Assembly (NCBI GenBank): GCA_002382085.1
Contig: DFZK01000005.1
Span: 124,001-188,000, forward strand
From: Sulfurospirillum sp. UBA4058
Lineage (GTDB): Bacteria; Campylobacterota; Campylobacteria; Campylobacterales; Sulfurospirillaceae
Length of the DNA stretch: 64,000 bases
Direction of reading: 5' to 3'
Shown: one piece after another, positions 26,837 to 35,949 of the stretch
How the letters are laid out: each line of letters starts with the position of its first letter
How positions within the stretch are numbered: position 1 is the stretch's first letter
Translations under genes and position numbers: made by a program
Notes under the pieces: model-generated
The model's database searches: none
What the model was told of the DNA's origin: nothing
What the model saw: the letters and a program-made list of their open reading frames with translations, nothing else

Positions 26837-29470
26837 TTACATGTAATCTAAAAGAGATAGCTTATTAATTTGCGAAAGTGTTGATAACATAGCTTGATAC
26901 GACGTATAAATCGCCTGATATTCCAAATAGGCTTCTGCCGTATCGACGCTAATGACGCTGTTTTGAACCGTCTTGACGTTGACCGTCAGCATTTCGCTAC
27001 GAGCGTTGGCATCCGTTAATGCATTGCCGAGCGCACCGATTTTTGTGTGCGCTTTGTTGACGTGATCTGCAATATGGTCTATTTGGAGCAAGGCATTTTG
27101 AATTCCCATTGCACGAGGATCCTCTGAAGAAGCATCCATGTAAAGATTGCCGGATCTAACGGCTTCGATCATCTCGTCTAATTGTTTAAAAATATCTACG
27201 CTCGGACTCTCTACGGTGACAGAATCGTTTGCCATAAAAGAGAGTGCCGTGCTTCCGACACCCGTAAAATTCGTAGCACTTTTATCATACATCGTTAAAC
27301 CGATTTTCGTTTCCGAAGACTTTTTATCGACGATGTTGATTCTACCTTTATAATCCAATGTCGCCTCGACGCTGTTCTTAGCCGTCGATAATGCATAATT
27401 ATATTCAGAGATGTTGGCGTTAGCAATAGCATTATCGTAATCGATCGTCGCTTGAGCGATTTGTGCCGCCGATGATGTAGGATCGGCTTTGACGATTCCT
27501 GCGTCGATAGCTTTTTGAATATAGGCTTGTGTCTCAATGGAAACACCGCTTTTGGCAATAGCCGCCTGTGCATCGCGATTAGCCGTATCACCCGCAACAC
27601 CGAAAGCAATAGCACTGTTAATGGCCGTTTGCGCATCGCTTGTCACACCTTGCTTCGGAATATTTCCCGATGTCACCATGCTAACGACGTCCAAAAGTTG
27701 CTGATACGTCATTTCGTCTGCTTTCGTCTTCGTATTACTTAAATCGCCTTTCCCGTTGTAAATAGAAATAATCTCATTCGGTTCGCTGCTATTAATCACT
27801 CCGTCGCCGTCCAAATCAATTGAAAACGTCGTATCCGAGGAGTCCAAGTTAAGCGTCCCCGTACGGCTGATACCGTTTTTATCCGTAAAATTGAGAACGA
27901 GTTGTGTGCCGTTTAAACTATCGACACCTGCAACATCGACTAGCTTGGTCGAAGCGGTAGCAAAATCATTCGTTTTTTTGACGACTTGAGAAACATTTCC
28001 GACAAGAAGATTACCCTCTTTTTCAAAGCCTCTACGTGCATAGTTCATGGCATCAGGGAGGGCATTTCCTTGAGCCAAACCGTTAGACGCATTTTTAGGA
28101 ACGATGGAAACAACATTCGTCGGTACTTGTATCATGCCCGAACCGAATGTTGCCGTAGGTACGCCTCCGTAGTATTCCGTATCAATAGCATTCATTAAAT
28201 CTTGCACGGTTTTACCGGTCATTGAAAACGATGTTGCTCCAAAATCCAAATGATCAACGTCGGAAGGAAAAATATCTTTTAACAACGTCGTCGTGCTGAT
28301 CGTAGACGTATTGACGCCGCTTTGCGGAAAACCGATACCGAAATTACCGCTACTAAGCACGCTCGATCGCATCGTTAGATCGGGAGAAGAAAGCGACGTC
28401 GCATAGTTGCTTTTGTTAAAAGCGATAATGTCGACGTTCGGATGCAAGGTTAAATTATCGATATTCATCACTTGTTCGGCATCGCCCGTTTGTCCGGCGG
28501 TCGCGTTTCGATCGATCGCCCCGAAAATATTCATTTCCAGCGTTTGATGACCGGTCATTAAATCTTTGACTTCAATTTGTCCATGTGCGTTCAGGCTAAC
28601 GTCGACGACTTTATTGGTCGCCGTATTTCCGTAGGCTTCTGCGATACTATCAAGCAAATTCGATACTTTAGAGCTCGTATCTATTTTAATGACGTTTGAA
28701 AAAGTGGTTCCGTCACTTTGACGGCCGGAGAGATAAAAAACGGCTTTACCGTCATCGGATACGTTGCTGTTCGTATCACCGATAAGATCGCGTATCGTAT
28801 CGTCTTGCGTAATGTAGACTTCGCTTGCCGTTTCGTTTTGACTATTTTGCGTCATCACGTCAGGATGCAATTTAGACTGATTCAGTAATGCCACGTTGGT
28901 AGAGACTATTTTACTGTAATCACTGTCTTTGCCTAAAAAAAGTGATTGGCCGTTGATATTATAATCCAACTCGACACCCGAACCGATGAGGGCTTTTAAA
29001 TTTTCATCGTTACCTTGGTAGTTACCGTAAGCATCGATAGGTTTTTGAGTTAAAGAAGATCCTGAAAAGAGAAATTGCCCGTTAATAGAGGTGTTGGCAA
29101 GGCTTAGAAGTTGTTGTTTAAGTCCCGTCAAATCATTTGCCAAAGCTTCAAGACTGGTCTTAGAATTGGTGCTTGTGGAAGCTTGTATGAGTTTTGATTT
29201 AAACGTGTCTAACGTACTTGAAAACGAGTTTAACGTGGTATCCGTATTGTTTGCGAACGTTGCAGCTTTAGAAGAAATAGCACTGGATTGCGTCAATGCG
29301 TCAATTTCCGTATTTAACCGCATAGCATCGATATAAACGCCGGTATCTTCGTAACTGTTTTGAATTTTCAATTTAGAAGCGATTTGTTGGTTAATATTAT
29401 AAAGGTTTTCGCTATTGGTGCGATAATTGCGAAGCGACGTTGAATGTAATAAAGAATTTGTTATTCTCAT
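26837..29470 (-). CDS. flgL: Flagellar hook-associated protein 3 (HAP3)
   Basis: An 877-residue hook-filament junction protein. The conserved ends are clear: MRITNSLLHSTSLRNYR and NLYNINQQIASKLKIQNSYEDTGVYIDAMRL at the N-terminus, and the coiled C-terminus (NVKTVQNSVISVDTAEAYLEY divided near 840, then YTSYQAMLSTLSQINKLSLLDYM). The middle is a long Ser/Thr/Asn-rich variable surface domain, which makes it far longer than enteric FlgL (about 320) but like Campylobacter FlgL. The stop codon lies inside a TTACATGTAA copy. ATG 29470 has AGAAGGA upstream, and a sigma-54-like promoter precedes it. Confidence 0.92.
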   Translation of the reverse strand: MRITNSLLHSTSLRNYRTNSENLYNINQQIASKLKIQNSYEDTGVYIDAMRLNTEIDALTQSSAISSKAATFANNTDTTLNSFSSTLDTFKSKLIQASTSTNSKTSLEALANDLTGLKQQLLSLANTSINGQFLFSGSSLTQKPIDAYGNYQGNDENLKALIGSGVELDYNINGQSLFLGKDSDYSKIVSTNVALLNQSKLHPDVMTQNSQNETASEVYITQDDTIRDLIGDTNSNVSDDGKAVFYLSGRQSDGTTFSNVIKIDTSSKVSNLLDSIAEAYGNTATNKVVDVSLNAHGQIEVKDLMTGHQTLEMNIFGAIDRNATAGQTGDAEQVMNIDNLTLHPNVDIIAFNKSNYATSLSSPDLTMRSSVLSSGNFGIGFPQSGVNTSTISTTTLLKDIFPSDVDHLDFGATSFSMTGKTVQDLMNAIDTEYYGGVPTATFGSGMIQVPTNVVSIVPKNASNGLAQGNALPDAMNYARRGFEKEGNLLVGNVSQVVKKTNDFATASTKLVDVAGVDSLNGTQLVLNFTDKNGISRTGTLNLDSSDTTFSIDLDGDGVINSSEPNEIISIYNGKGDLSNTKTKADEMTYQQLLDVVSMVTSGNIPKQGVTSDAQTAINSAIAFGVAGDTANRDAQAAIAKSGVSIETQAYIQKAIDAGIVKADPTSSAAQIAQATIDYDNAIANANISEYNYALSTAKNSVEATLDYKGRINIVDKKSSETKIGLTMYDKSATNFTGVGSTALSFMANDSVTVESPSVDIFKQLDEMIEAVRSGNLYMDASSEDPRAMGIQNALLQIDHIADHVNKAHTKIGALGNALTDANARSEMLTVNVKTVQNSVISVDTAEAYLEYQAIYTSYQAMLSTLSQINKLSLLDYM

Positions 29471-29504
29471 AAATGATCCTTCTAAAGTATCTTTCTTAAC
29501 GTAA

Positions 29505-29518
29505 GCAAATTTAATTCC
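29505..29518 (-). promoter_or_regulatory. Putative sigma-54 promoter of flgL
   Basis: On the minus strand GGAATTAAATTTGC has the invariant GG and GC with 10 bases between them and TTTGC as the -12 half. It would start the message about 24 bases before the flgL ATG. Sigma-54 control of hook and junction genes is established in campylobacterotans; the -24 half is only a partial match. Confidence 0.5.
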
Positions 29519-29572
29519 CTGAGCAAAATATCGTCTCTTTAGGTATATTCTTTAACTTTTCAAGAAAAATTA

Positions 29573-29601
29573 TTGTCTTTTTTTAAAAAAAATTGTACAA
29601 T
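29573..29601 (+). promoter_or_regulatory. Sigma-70 promoter of the HU gene
   Basis: TTGTCT at 29573-29578 and TACAAT at 29596-29601 are 17 bases apart, about 35 bases before the HU start codon. Confidence 0.65.
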
Positions 29602-29635
29602 CCTCGCACAAACACTTTATTTTAAGGAATGGGCA

Positions 29636-29917
29636 ATGAAAAAAGCGGAATTTATCCAAGCGGTCTCTGAGAAAGCGGGTCTTTCAAAGAAAGATAGTCA
29701 AAAAGCTGTTGATGCAGCATTAGAAGCGATTAGCGAAGCACTTGTCGCCGGTAAAGAAGTAAGCTTTATCGGATTCGGTACGTTTAGTACGGCAACAAGA
29801 GCAGCTAGAAAAGCAAGAGTTCCCGGTACAAACAGAGTCGTCGATGTTGCTAAAACAACCGCCGTTAAATTTAAAGTCGGTAAAAAATTGAAAGACTCCG
29901 TCGCTTCCGCAAAATAA
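29636..29917 (+). CDS. hup: HU-family DNA-binding protein
   Basis: A 93-residue histone-like protein with the helical N-terminus (KKAEFIQAVSEKAGLSKKD) and the DNA-binding arm signature (GFGTFSTATRAARKARVPGTN). HU bends and compacts DNA. The start is ATG 29636 because it gives the family length and follows AAGGAATGGGC; the open frame upstream has no family match. It stands alone between its own promoter and terminator. Confidence 0.95.
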   Translation: MKKAEFIQAVSEKAGLSKKDSQKAVDAALEAISEALVAGKEVSFIGFGTFSTATRAARKARVPGTNRVVDVAKTTAVKFKVGKKLKDSVASAK

Positions 29918-29934
29918 TACTTTATAACCGATCA

Positions 29935-29963
29935 AAATCGTACGATCTCGTATCGTACGATTT
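29935..29963. terminator. Bidirectional terminator between HU and phosphate transporter genes
   Basis: A perfect 12-bp stem AAATCGTACGAT (29935-29946) with complement at 29952-29963 and a 5-base loop, followed by a pyrimidine-rich run. It lies between two convergent genes. Confidence 0.85.
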
Positions 29964-29972
29964 CTTCTCTTC

Positions 29973-31457
29973 TTACTTCATAAAAAAGTTTAATCCCATA
30001 TAAATAACCGATCCGAGTAACGCCGTTACGGGTAAGGTAAAAACCCATGAAAGCACGATCACTTTAATCGTATTTTTCTGAACTCCCCCGTCGGGTTCCG
30101 CAACCATTGATCCGGTGACGGCACTGGATAGAATATGCGTCGTACTGACCGGTGCATGCGCAAAGTTTGCAAGTAAAATCGTGAGCATCGCCGTTGCTTG
30201 TGAAACCGTACCTTGCATATAATTGATCGGTTTGGAACCGATTTTTTCGCCGATGGTTAAAACAATACGTTGATAACCGATCATCGTACCGACGCCGATA
30301 GCCAAAGCGACAGCGATAATAACCCAATAGGGAGCGTATTCGATAGCCGAGACGATGTGTTTGCGTTGAGCCGCGATATAATCGGATTTATCTTTATCGC
30401 TGAGCAAATAGATCTTTTCCGCTTGCGCAAAAAAGTTATCGGAGCATAAAATCGCCGTGCGAACGCTCCAACGATCTTCGATCGAAAGTTCCGAATAAGA
30501 GTGCAAACGATCGAGCTTGGAAGCGACCAAAGAGACGGTCTCTCCGACTTGGTTCACGTTGCATTCGGCAATCGTATTTTTAGTTTTTAACGCACTAATC
30601 AATCTTTTTTCGCTGACAAGCTGTGCGAGGGAGTCTTGATTGTCTTGATAGAAGCGTGCAAGATTATTGGCGGCGTCTCTGGTTTGAATGATTTTGTAGT
30701 GGTGAGAATCCATATTAAGAGCGTAATACTGCGGTAAAATACCGATCAAAATGATCATAATCAGACCGATACCTTTTTGACCGTCGTTGGAGCCGTGTGC
30801 AAAACTCACGCCTGCCCCAGTGGCGACGATACCCGTTCGTGCCCAAAAGCTCGGATGTTTGCGTTTTTCTTCTTGTTCGGGTGTTCTAAAAAGACGCGGA
30901 TTATTAATGTACTTTCGAGACAGACGCATTAAAAGATAGGCAAAGCCGAAACCTAAAATCGGAGAGACCGCTAAGCCGATTAAAACGGTGTAAACGACTT
31001 TCCAATTGACGCTGTGCGAAATATCAAAACCGTTCATGATGCCAAACGTAGCACTCACGCCGATAATCGCGCCGATCAACGAATGCGAACTGGAAACGGG
31101 AAGCGCAAAGTACCACGTACCGAAATTCCAAATAACCGCCGCGATCAGAAGCGCATACACCATCGCGAGCGAAGCATTCGGATTAGACGTTACCATAATA
31201 TCGACGGGCAAGAGATGTACGATAGAATACGCAACGCCGATACCGCCCGTGATAACACCTAAAAAGTTCATAACGCCCGACATAACGACGGAGTATTTCG
31301 CCTTCATCGAATGCGTATAAATAATCATCGCAACGGCGTTCGCGGTATCGTGAAAACCGTTAATCATCTCGTAAAAAAGCGCAATTCCAAGCGATAGAAT
31401 CAATAAAGCGATCGTAATCGCACCGACACCGTTTAACGCATCCCAAAGTACAGACAT
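29973..31457 (-). CDS. pit: PiT-family inorganic phosphate transporter
   Basis: A 494-residue integral membrane protein with both PiT repeats: GFHDTANAVAMIIYT at about 35 and the inverted-repeat partner near the C-terminus (ANFAHAPVSTTHILSSAVTGSM), and the GSNDGQKGIG motif. It imports phosphate (or sulfate in some relatives) with cations. Residues about 250-365 form a long, mostly helical, soluble insert between the two repeats. ATG 31457 has AGGATACGAG upstream. It stands apart from the neighbouring metabolic operon by 83 bases. Confidence 0.9.
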   Translation of the reverse strand: MSVLWDALNGVGAITIALLILSLGIALFYEMINGFHDTANAVAMIIYTHSMKAKYSVVMSGVMNFLGVITGGIGVAYSIVHLLPVDIMVTSNPNASLAMVYALLIAAVIWNFGTWYFALPVSSSHSLIGAIIGVSATFGIMNGFDISHSVNWKVVYTVLIGLAVSPILGFGFAYLLMRLSRKYINNPRLFRTPEQEEKRKHPSFWARTGIVATGAGVSFAHGSNDGQKGIGLIMIILIGILPQYYALNMDSHHYKIIQTRDAANNLARFYQDNQDSLAQLVSEKRLISALKTKNTIAECNVNQVGETVSLVASKLDRLHSYSELSIEDRWSVRTAILCSDNFFAQAEKIYLLSDKDKSDYIAAQRKHIVSAIEYAPYWVIIAVALAIGVGTMIGYQRIVLTIGEKIGSKPINYMQGTVSQATAMLTILLANFAHAPVSTTHILSSAVTGSMVAEPDGGVQKNTIKVIVLSWVFTLPVTALLGSVIYMGLNFFMK

Positions 31458-31540
31458 CTCGTATCCTATATGTATTTCAATTTGATTACTTTACCAAACC
31501 AATCCCCTTATTTTGCTTTAAAACCGTTCTTTTTTCTCTC

Positions 31541-32518
31541 TTATAAAGACATTGTCGCTGTTTTACACGTGCCGATTGGCGCGTCGCAAAAGAAGTGCAC
31601 TAGATGATCGATCACCAAATCATTGGGTGTACTTACGTAAGGTTTATCGTAACTTTTTTGCAGTGTAAACTGTCGTTCTAAAATGCGTTTGTCTTGAATA
31701 TAAGCAAGCTCCATAAACGGACGAAGTGCTAAAAATGTGAGCGGTGTCGTCCACGATTTTGGCAGATTGACGCAAACGACCATACCGACTTCACCCTCAG
31801 TATAAGGCACAAAAAAGATTTGTACGCGAAACACCACACGCTTTTTTTGAAGATAGTCTATCTGTGCAAATCCCGGCATCGTAAAAGAGGCGATGTTGGT
31901 ATCGACGCCGTTATCAAAAAGCGTGTTAATCAGTCCGTTTTGCTTATCTACAAGTTGATATTGCGTTACAAACCCCTCCTCTTTGAGTTCTTGCGTCACA
32001 TGCATGCGCTGTTGTTTTGATTCGATGCGAAGCAGTCCTTTGTGGATGAAAGGCGTATGCGTGGGATCTAAAAAGTTTTCAATCGTATGGATAAAATCCG
32101 CTTTAAGGCGTTTAAAATGAATGCGTCGATCGACCTCGATGTCTTTACATGTAAAAGGATTGTTAAAAGCCCGTTCGCCCTCCAAACAAACCCAAATGAT
32201 GCCACTATCAACATGTACACGATACGATTTAATCGTGATAGGCTCTTCTAAACAAGCACATCCAGGGATTTTAGTCACAACGCCTTGTTCGTCAAACGTC
32301 CAACCGTGATACGCACACCTCAAGTTTCCTTTTTCCACAAATCCGTCCGATAGTGCCACGTTGCGATGGGGACATCGATCTTCCAAACAAACGATCTTTT
32401 CTCCTAGTCGTACTAGCACCAAAGGTTTGCCTAAAAGCATCACGCTTTGAGGTTTTCGTTTGAGACTTTTGAATGCCAAAAGAGGATACCAATATGTTTT
32501 CAATTTTGCTTGATTCAT
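31541..32518 (-). CDS. Rieske non-heme iron oxygenase
   Basis: A 325-residue oxygenase alpha-subunit-like protein. The Rieske 2Fe-2S site is CPHRNVALSD followed by CAYHGWTFDEQG at residues about 50-75. The mononuclear iron site is visible as ENFLDPTHTPFIH (Asn/Asp with two His). The membrane-leaning shape and size are like the pheophorbide/cholesterol/antibiotic ring-oxidising branch rather than aromatic degradation enzymes. It would oxidise a product made by the upstream genes. Its ATG overlaps the preceding stop by 4 bases. It is the last gene of the ten-gene operon; the electron-supplying reductase is not in the window. Confidence 0.85.
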   Translation of the reverse strand: MNQAKLKTYWYPLLAFKSLKRKPQSVMLLGKPLVLVRLGEKIVCLEDRCPHRNVALSDGFVEKGNLRCAYHGWTFDEQGVVTKIPGCACLEEPITIKSYRVHVDSGIIWVCLEGERAFNNPFTCKDIEVDRRIHFKRLKADFIHTIENFLDPTHTPFIHKGLLRIESKQQRMHVTQELKEEGFVTQYQLVDKQNGLINTLFDNGVDTNIASFTMPGFAQIDYLQKKRVVFRVQIFFVPYTEGEVGMVVCVNLPKSWTTPLTFLALRPFMELAYIQDKRILERQFTLQKSYDKPYVSTPNDLVIDHLVHFFCDAPIGTCKTATMSL

Positions 32519-33606
32519 AATTTAAACCTTTTAAGAAGTGGTCCGTAAAAATAAACCGATATAAGACTCAATATCTTCCACACCGCTCTTTGGTGCCATG
32601 GCAAATGCGAAACGTAAACGTACATGTATTCAAGCGTCGGCTTCGCTCCGCGCAGTGTTTTAAACAAAGGAGCACCCGAACTGAGGTTGAGCAGGTAGTC
32701 GTGACGCATCGCATAACAAAGGGCATACACGATCAAACGCCGATACAAAGCATCCGTTTGAGGATACATTCTATCGTAACCGACGATGGGAACGGTGATA
32801 ACGCCGCTCTCGCCCATCAATCCTACTACGCCGACATACGCGCCGTTTTCATTGTCTCTTAGCAGACGAAGATGAAGCAGGTTCTCTTTGACCAAAGCGT
32901 GTAAATAATCCGCCGTAAAGTGAACGTTGTGAATGGAATATTTTTCCAAATAAAGTGCGTTGTAGAGGCGTTTTGCTTCATCAAACGCGTGAGAATCGTC
33001 AAGACTCGGTGCGACAAAAACGAAACGAGACGAAGCAAGTAATTTTTGATCGATCTGAAAATTGCGCGATTTGCGACATTTTTGCCAATCGTTGAAGATG
33101 TAAACATGGCGCGAAACGAGCGCAAGCCAATGCTCATTGTGTAACGTTTGCATTAAAAGCGGATTTTGTGTTTCATTAAGTGAGCGAATCAGTAAAGCAT
33201 GTTTGGGGTATCTTTGGATCGCTTGCTGACGCAACGCTTTAAGATCGACCTTCTCTTCCCATGCGTCATTGAAAAAATTAGTGGAGAGCATATAGTTGTT
33301 TAAACTCTGAATCGTATCGATTTTCCCTCTTTTTAAAAGTGCCGATAGTAAGGCTATGAGCATACGTGAAAAGACTCTTTGCGCCTTTGAAGCGACTTTG
33401 GGTATCTCATCTTTGGCGTAGGAGACGATCATGCTGTAGGGTGACGCGACGTAGCAATTGGGCGTGATGTCATCGACCACGCTTGAGAGAATGGGTTCAT
33501 CATCAAGCACATAGGATTCGATGCGTGCATGCAAATTGCCGATGAGATGCGAACTTTTTTGTGCATAAGGCTGCCAAATGCCTAAAAGACGCTTTGAAAA
33601 GCTAGT
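32515..33606 (-). CDS. Uncharacterised protein with GNAT/FemAB-like C-terminal half
   Basis: About 363 residues with no confident family match by eye. The C-terminal half (GAYVGVVGLMGESG, PQTDALYRRLIVYALCYAMRH, LNLSSGAPLFKTLRG) has the strand-helix order of GNAT/FemAB-type acyl- or aminoacyltransferases. The N-terminal half is helical. The start ATG 33606 overlaps the ATP-grasp stop by 5 bases and has a purine-rich site; in-frame starts at 33624 and 33639 exist. In a cluster with ligases and an oxygenase, an acyl or aminoacyl transfer step is plausible but not shown. Confidence 0.6.
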   Translation of the reverse strand, partial: TSFSKRLLGIWQPYAQKSSHLIGNLHARIESYVLDDEPILSSVVDDITPNCYVASPYSMIVSYAKDEIPKVASKAQRVFSRMLIALLSALLKRGKIDTIQSLNNYMLSTNFFNDAWEEKVDLKALRQQAIQRYPKHALLIRSLNETQNPLLMQTLHNEHWLALVSRHVYIFNDWQKCRKSRNFQIDQKLLASSRFVFVAPSLDDSHAFDEAKRLYNALYLEKYSIHNVHFTADYLHALVKENLLHLRLLRDNENGAYVGVVGLMGESGVITVPIVGYDRMYPQTDALYRRLIVYALCYAMRHDYLLNLSSGAPLFKTLRGAKPTLEYMYVYVSHLPWHQRAVWKILSLISVYFYGPLLKRFKL

Positions 33607-34708
33607 CATGAGATTCTTCTCCATCGTATTCGATGTCAAACGTGCTCGCCGAGGTTAAAGGCTTTTTGAAACGCCATGCACGCTTCACCATCTCATAAAG
33701 CGCAAAAAACTGGGCATACCACGGTAAAGGTTTGAGTACGTCGATGGCACGTCGGTAATCACGGTGAAGTGTTAAAAACTCGCCTTTAAAGAGTGCTTGC
33801 CATCCAAAAAGAAGATAGAGCGTTGAGCCTACACGATATGACTGCTTCGCCGGTTCAGTCGATTTAACGATACATCCATTTGTGTCGATGGAAAGAGCAT
33901 TCGAGACCAAATGCAGTCCGCTCGTCGCTCTTGGGTTGCACTCTAAAACGTACAAATCGACTCCATCGTCGATAAAATCAAACGCTACTTGTCCATGATA
34001 AGCATTGGCTTTGGCAAATTCTTTGACAAACGCTTCACAACGCGCGTCTTCGTGATACTCAAAGTAGGTCGAAGCGGCTTGATTGAGTAGATATTTTGGG
34101 CGATAAACGGCATGAACAATCACCTCTCCGTGCTCGCAAACAGCGTAATTACACAAAGGTTCACCCTTGATAAACTGCTGTTGCACCCACGGATAAGCAG
34201 GTGTGATGTGTAAATGTATAACTGACTCAGGGTTCACATCGCGTACCACGCTTCGCCCAAAACGCGAATAAACGGGTTTTAAAATCGTTTTACCGCGAAA
34301 GTCGATTTGCTCTTTACATGTAATCTTTTGAGTTTTGGGAAATTTAACGTAAGCATTAAGACGATTAAAAAAAGCGTATTTATCATGCACTTCCAATAAA
34401 AGCTTGCTTTCCGGCATCAAAAACCGTGCTTGTGTCTCAATGCGATCACGTACTTTGCTCAAATAAAAAAGATCTTCACAGTTGGGAATAACCAAACCGC
34501 ACGTGCGTATCAACGCCTCCATCGCTTTCGCATATCCTTCAAAATCAAGTTTAGGTGAAGGCACTTTGACGTATGAAGTATCGGGATAAAATGCGCCCAC
34601 GGGGTATTCAAGCGAATCGACCAACACAACCTCATGCCCTAAACGACGCGCGATTGTGATCCATTCGATGCTCACGGGAGCTCTTGGGCAGGTGATGAGA
34701 ATTTTCAT
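33602..34708 (-). CDS. ATP-grasp ligase-like protein
   Basis: A 368-residue protein with a Rossmann-like preATP-grasp domain (ILITCPRAPVSIEWITIARRLGHEVVLVDS) and an ATP-grasp core (TILKPVYSRFGRSVV, WVQQQFIKGEPL, VAFDFIDDGVDLYVLECNPRATSGLHL with the metal-binding Glu and Asn). ATP-grasp enzymes join a carboxylate to an amine or thiol via an acylphosphate. Overlaps its neighbours by 4 and 5 bases. The substrate is not evident from sequence. Confidence 0.85.
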   Translation of the reverse strand: MKILITCPRAPVSIEWITIARRLGHEVVLVDSLEYPVGAFYPDTSYVKVPSPKLDFEGYAKAMEALIRTCGLVIPNCEDLFYLSKVRDRIETQARFLMPESKLLLEVHDKYAFFNRLNAYVKFPKTQKITCKEQIDFRGKTILKPVYSRFGRSVVRDVNPESVIHLHITPAYPWVQQQFIKGEPLCNYAVCEHGEVIVHAVYRPKYLLNQAASTYFEYHEDARCEAFVKEFAKANAYHGQVAFDFIDDGVDLYVLECNPRATSGLHLVSNALSIDTNGCIVKSTEPAKQSYRVGSTLYLLFGWQALFKGEFLTLHRDYRRAIDVLKPLPWYAQFFALYEMVKRAWRFKKPLTSASTFDIEYDGEESHD

Positions 34709-35949
34709 TGCTGTTGGATCCTTCGGCGTTTTTTGTCTAACGAGTGGGCGACATACGGATAAAAAAGATGTTTCGGTGCTGCTAAATCATGCTTTTGATA
34801 CAGAGTTTTGAGTGCTTCATCTACCTTTACATGTAAAGAAAACGGTGCGATAAAAAGGTGCATCACGTCCTCTTTAAAAATCACTTCGTACGCTTCTAAA
34901 GGCTCAGGTATTGAAATCAAAGCTCGTCTGATAAAATCAGGGAAAAGCAGGTATTCCTCTCCTTTAACGGTGCGCATGCGTAAAATATCGTCGCACCTTC
35001 CCTCTATTTTTTCCAAAGCAGTGAATGCGCTTCCGCACGGACACGGCTCTTTTTTTAATATCAACACGTCATCCAGCCGGTAGCGGATAATGGGCTGTGT
35101 TTTACGGTTGAAGTCCGTAATGATGGGAGAAAAACGCAAGTGTTCATCATCTAGCCACGCCTTTTCAAACCAAATAAGATCTTCGTTGAGATGCAGTGTT
35201 CCGTATTCGCAGGTATGCGCTAAAAATCCCTCGGTGCATTGATAGACTTGATGCACGATTTGTGAAAACCGCTTTTCAATGATGAGATTATCGTCCTCTT
35301 CCAAGACTTCCGCTACGGAGATAATACGCTTAGGCGCAATTTCAAGGCGTGGGTGCTTCGCTAAAAGGCGCAACACTTGCGCCGGAGCGATGAGCAGTGT
35401 CGGCGCAAATGCGTTGAGTGTGTCGATATGCTCTTCCAAAGGCTTTTCCAAATCAAAAAACGAAAAGGCTATCAATCGGCTTTTGAGACTTTCGTACAAA
35501 TTGCTATTGGCACGCAAGAAAAAGGCGATGCGGTGGCGTTGCCAAAAAGGACGCGGCAACATACGTTTTAAAATATACCCCGCCCATTGTGCACTCTCTG
35601 CTTCGGAGACTAAAAAAAGCCCTCTGCTTCCGCTTGTTCCCGAAGAAAGCCCCACCGTTACACCGTTGATTTTGGGCGAAAAGTCGCGACTCGTCTCTGC
35701 TTTAAGTGCTGTTTCAAACGCAACTTCAGAGCGGATGCCCTGTTGGTTAATACGCTCAAAATTTTCCATAAAAATCTTTTTAGAGATGATGGGGAAATCC
35801 TCCAAACACGTCGAATGAGGATAAAAACGACTTTTGAGCCCTTTGAGCAAGGTTCCCAGCTTTTTGGTTTGAAACGCACGCAATACTTTTTCATCTTTAA
35901 AATCTTGAGTACGTAAAAACGTCCAAAGAATCATAAGCTTTTTAAACAT
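34705..35949 (-). CDS. Adenylate-forming enzyme, F390 synthetase/phenylacetate-CoA ligase-like
   Basis: A 414-residue AMP-forming enzyme with the P-loop SSGTSGSRGLFLVSEAE at about 105, TEGFLAHTC in the acid-binding region, YRLDDVLIL and the CPCGS pair of cysteines near 320, like F390-synthetase-related proteins. It probably activates a carboxylic acid as an adenylate. It ends in KKRRR, the position of the usual catalytic Lys region. It overlaps the MBL gene by 8 bases and the ATP-grasp gene by 4. No acyl-carrier protein gene was found in the cluster, so the acceptor is unknown. Confidence 0.8.
   Translation of the reverse strand: MFKKLMILWTFLRTQDFKDEKVLRAFQTKKLGTLLKGLKSRFYPHSTCLEDFPIISKKIFMENFERINQQGIRSEVAFETALKAETSRDFSPKINGVTVGLSSGTSGSRGLFLVSEAESAQWAGYILKRMLPRPFWQRHRIAFFLRANSNLYESLKSRLIAFSFFDLEKPLEEHIDTLNAFAPTLLIAPAQVLRLLAKHPRLEIAPKRIISVAEVLEEDDNLIIEKRFSQIVHQVYQCTEGFLAHTCEYGTLHLNEDLIWFEKAWLDDEHLRFSPIITDFNRKTQPIIRYRLDDVLILKKEPCPCGSAFTALEKIEGRCDDILRMRTVKGEEYLLFPDFIRRALISIPEPLEAYEVIFKEDVMHLFIAPFSLHVKVDEALKTLYQKHDLAAPKHLFYPYVAHSLDKKRRRIQQQ

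Noticed and set aside
31458..31540. Terminator after the Rieske gene
   Set aside because: Only T-rich sequence is seen, no stable hairpin.
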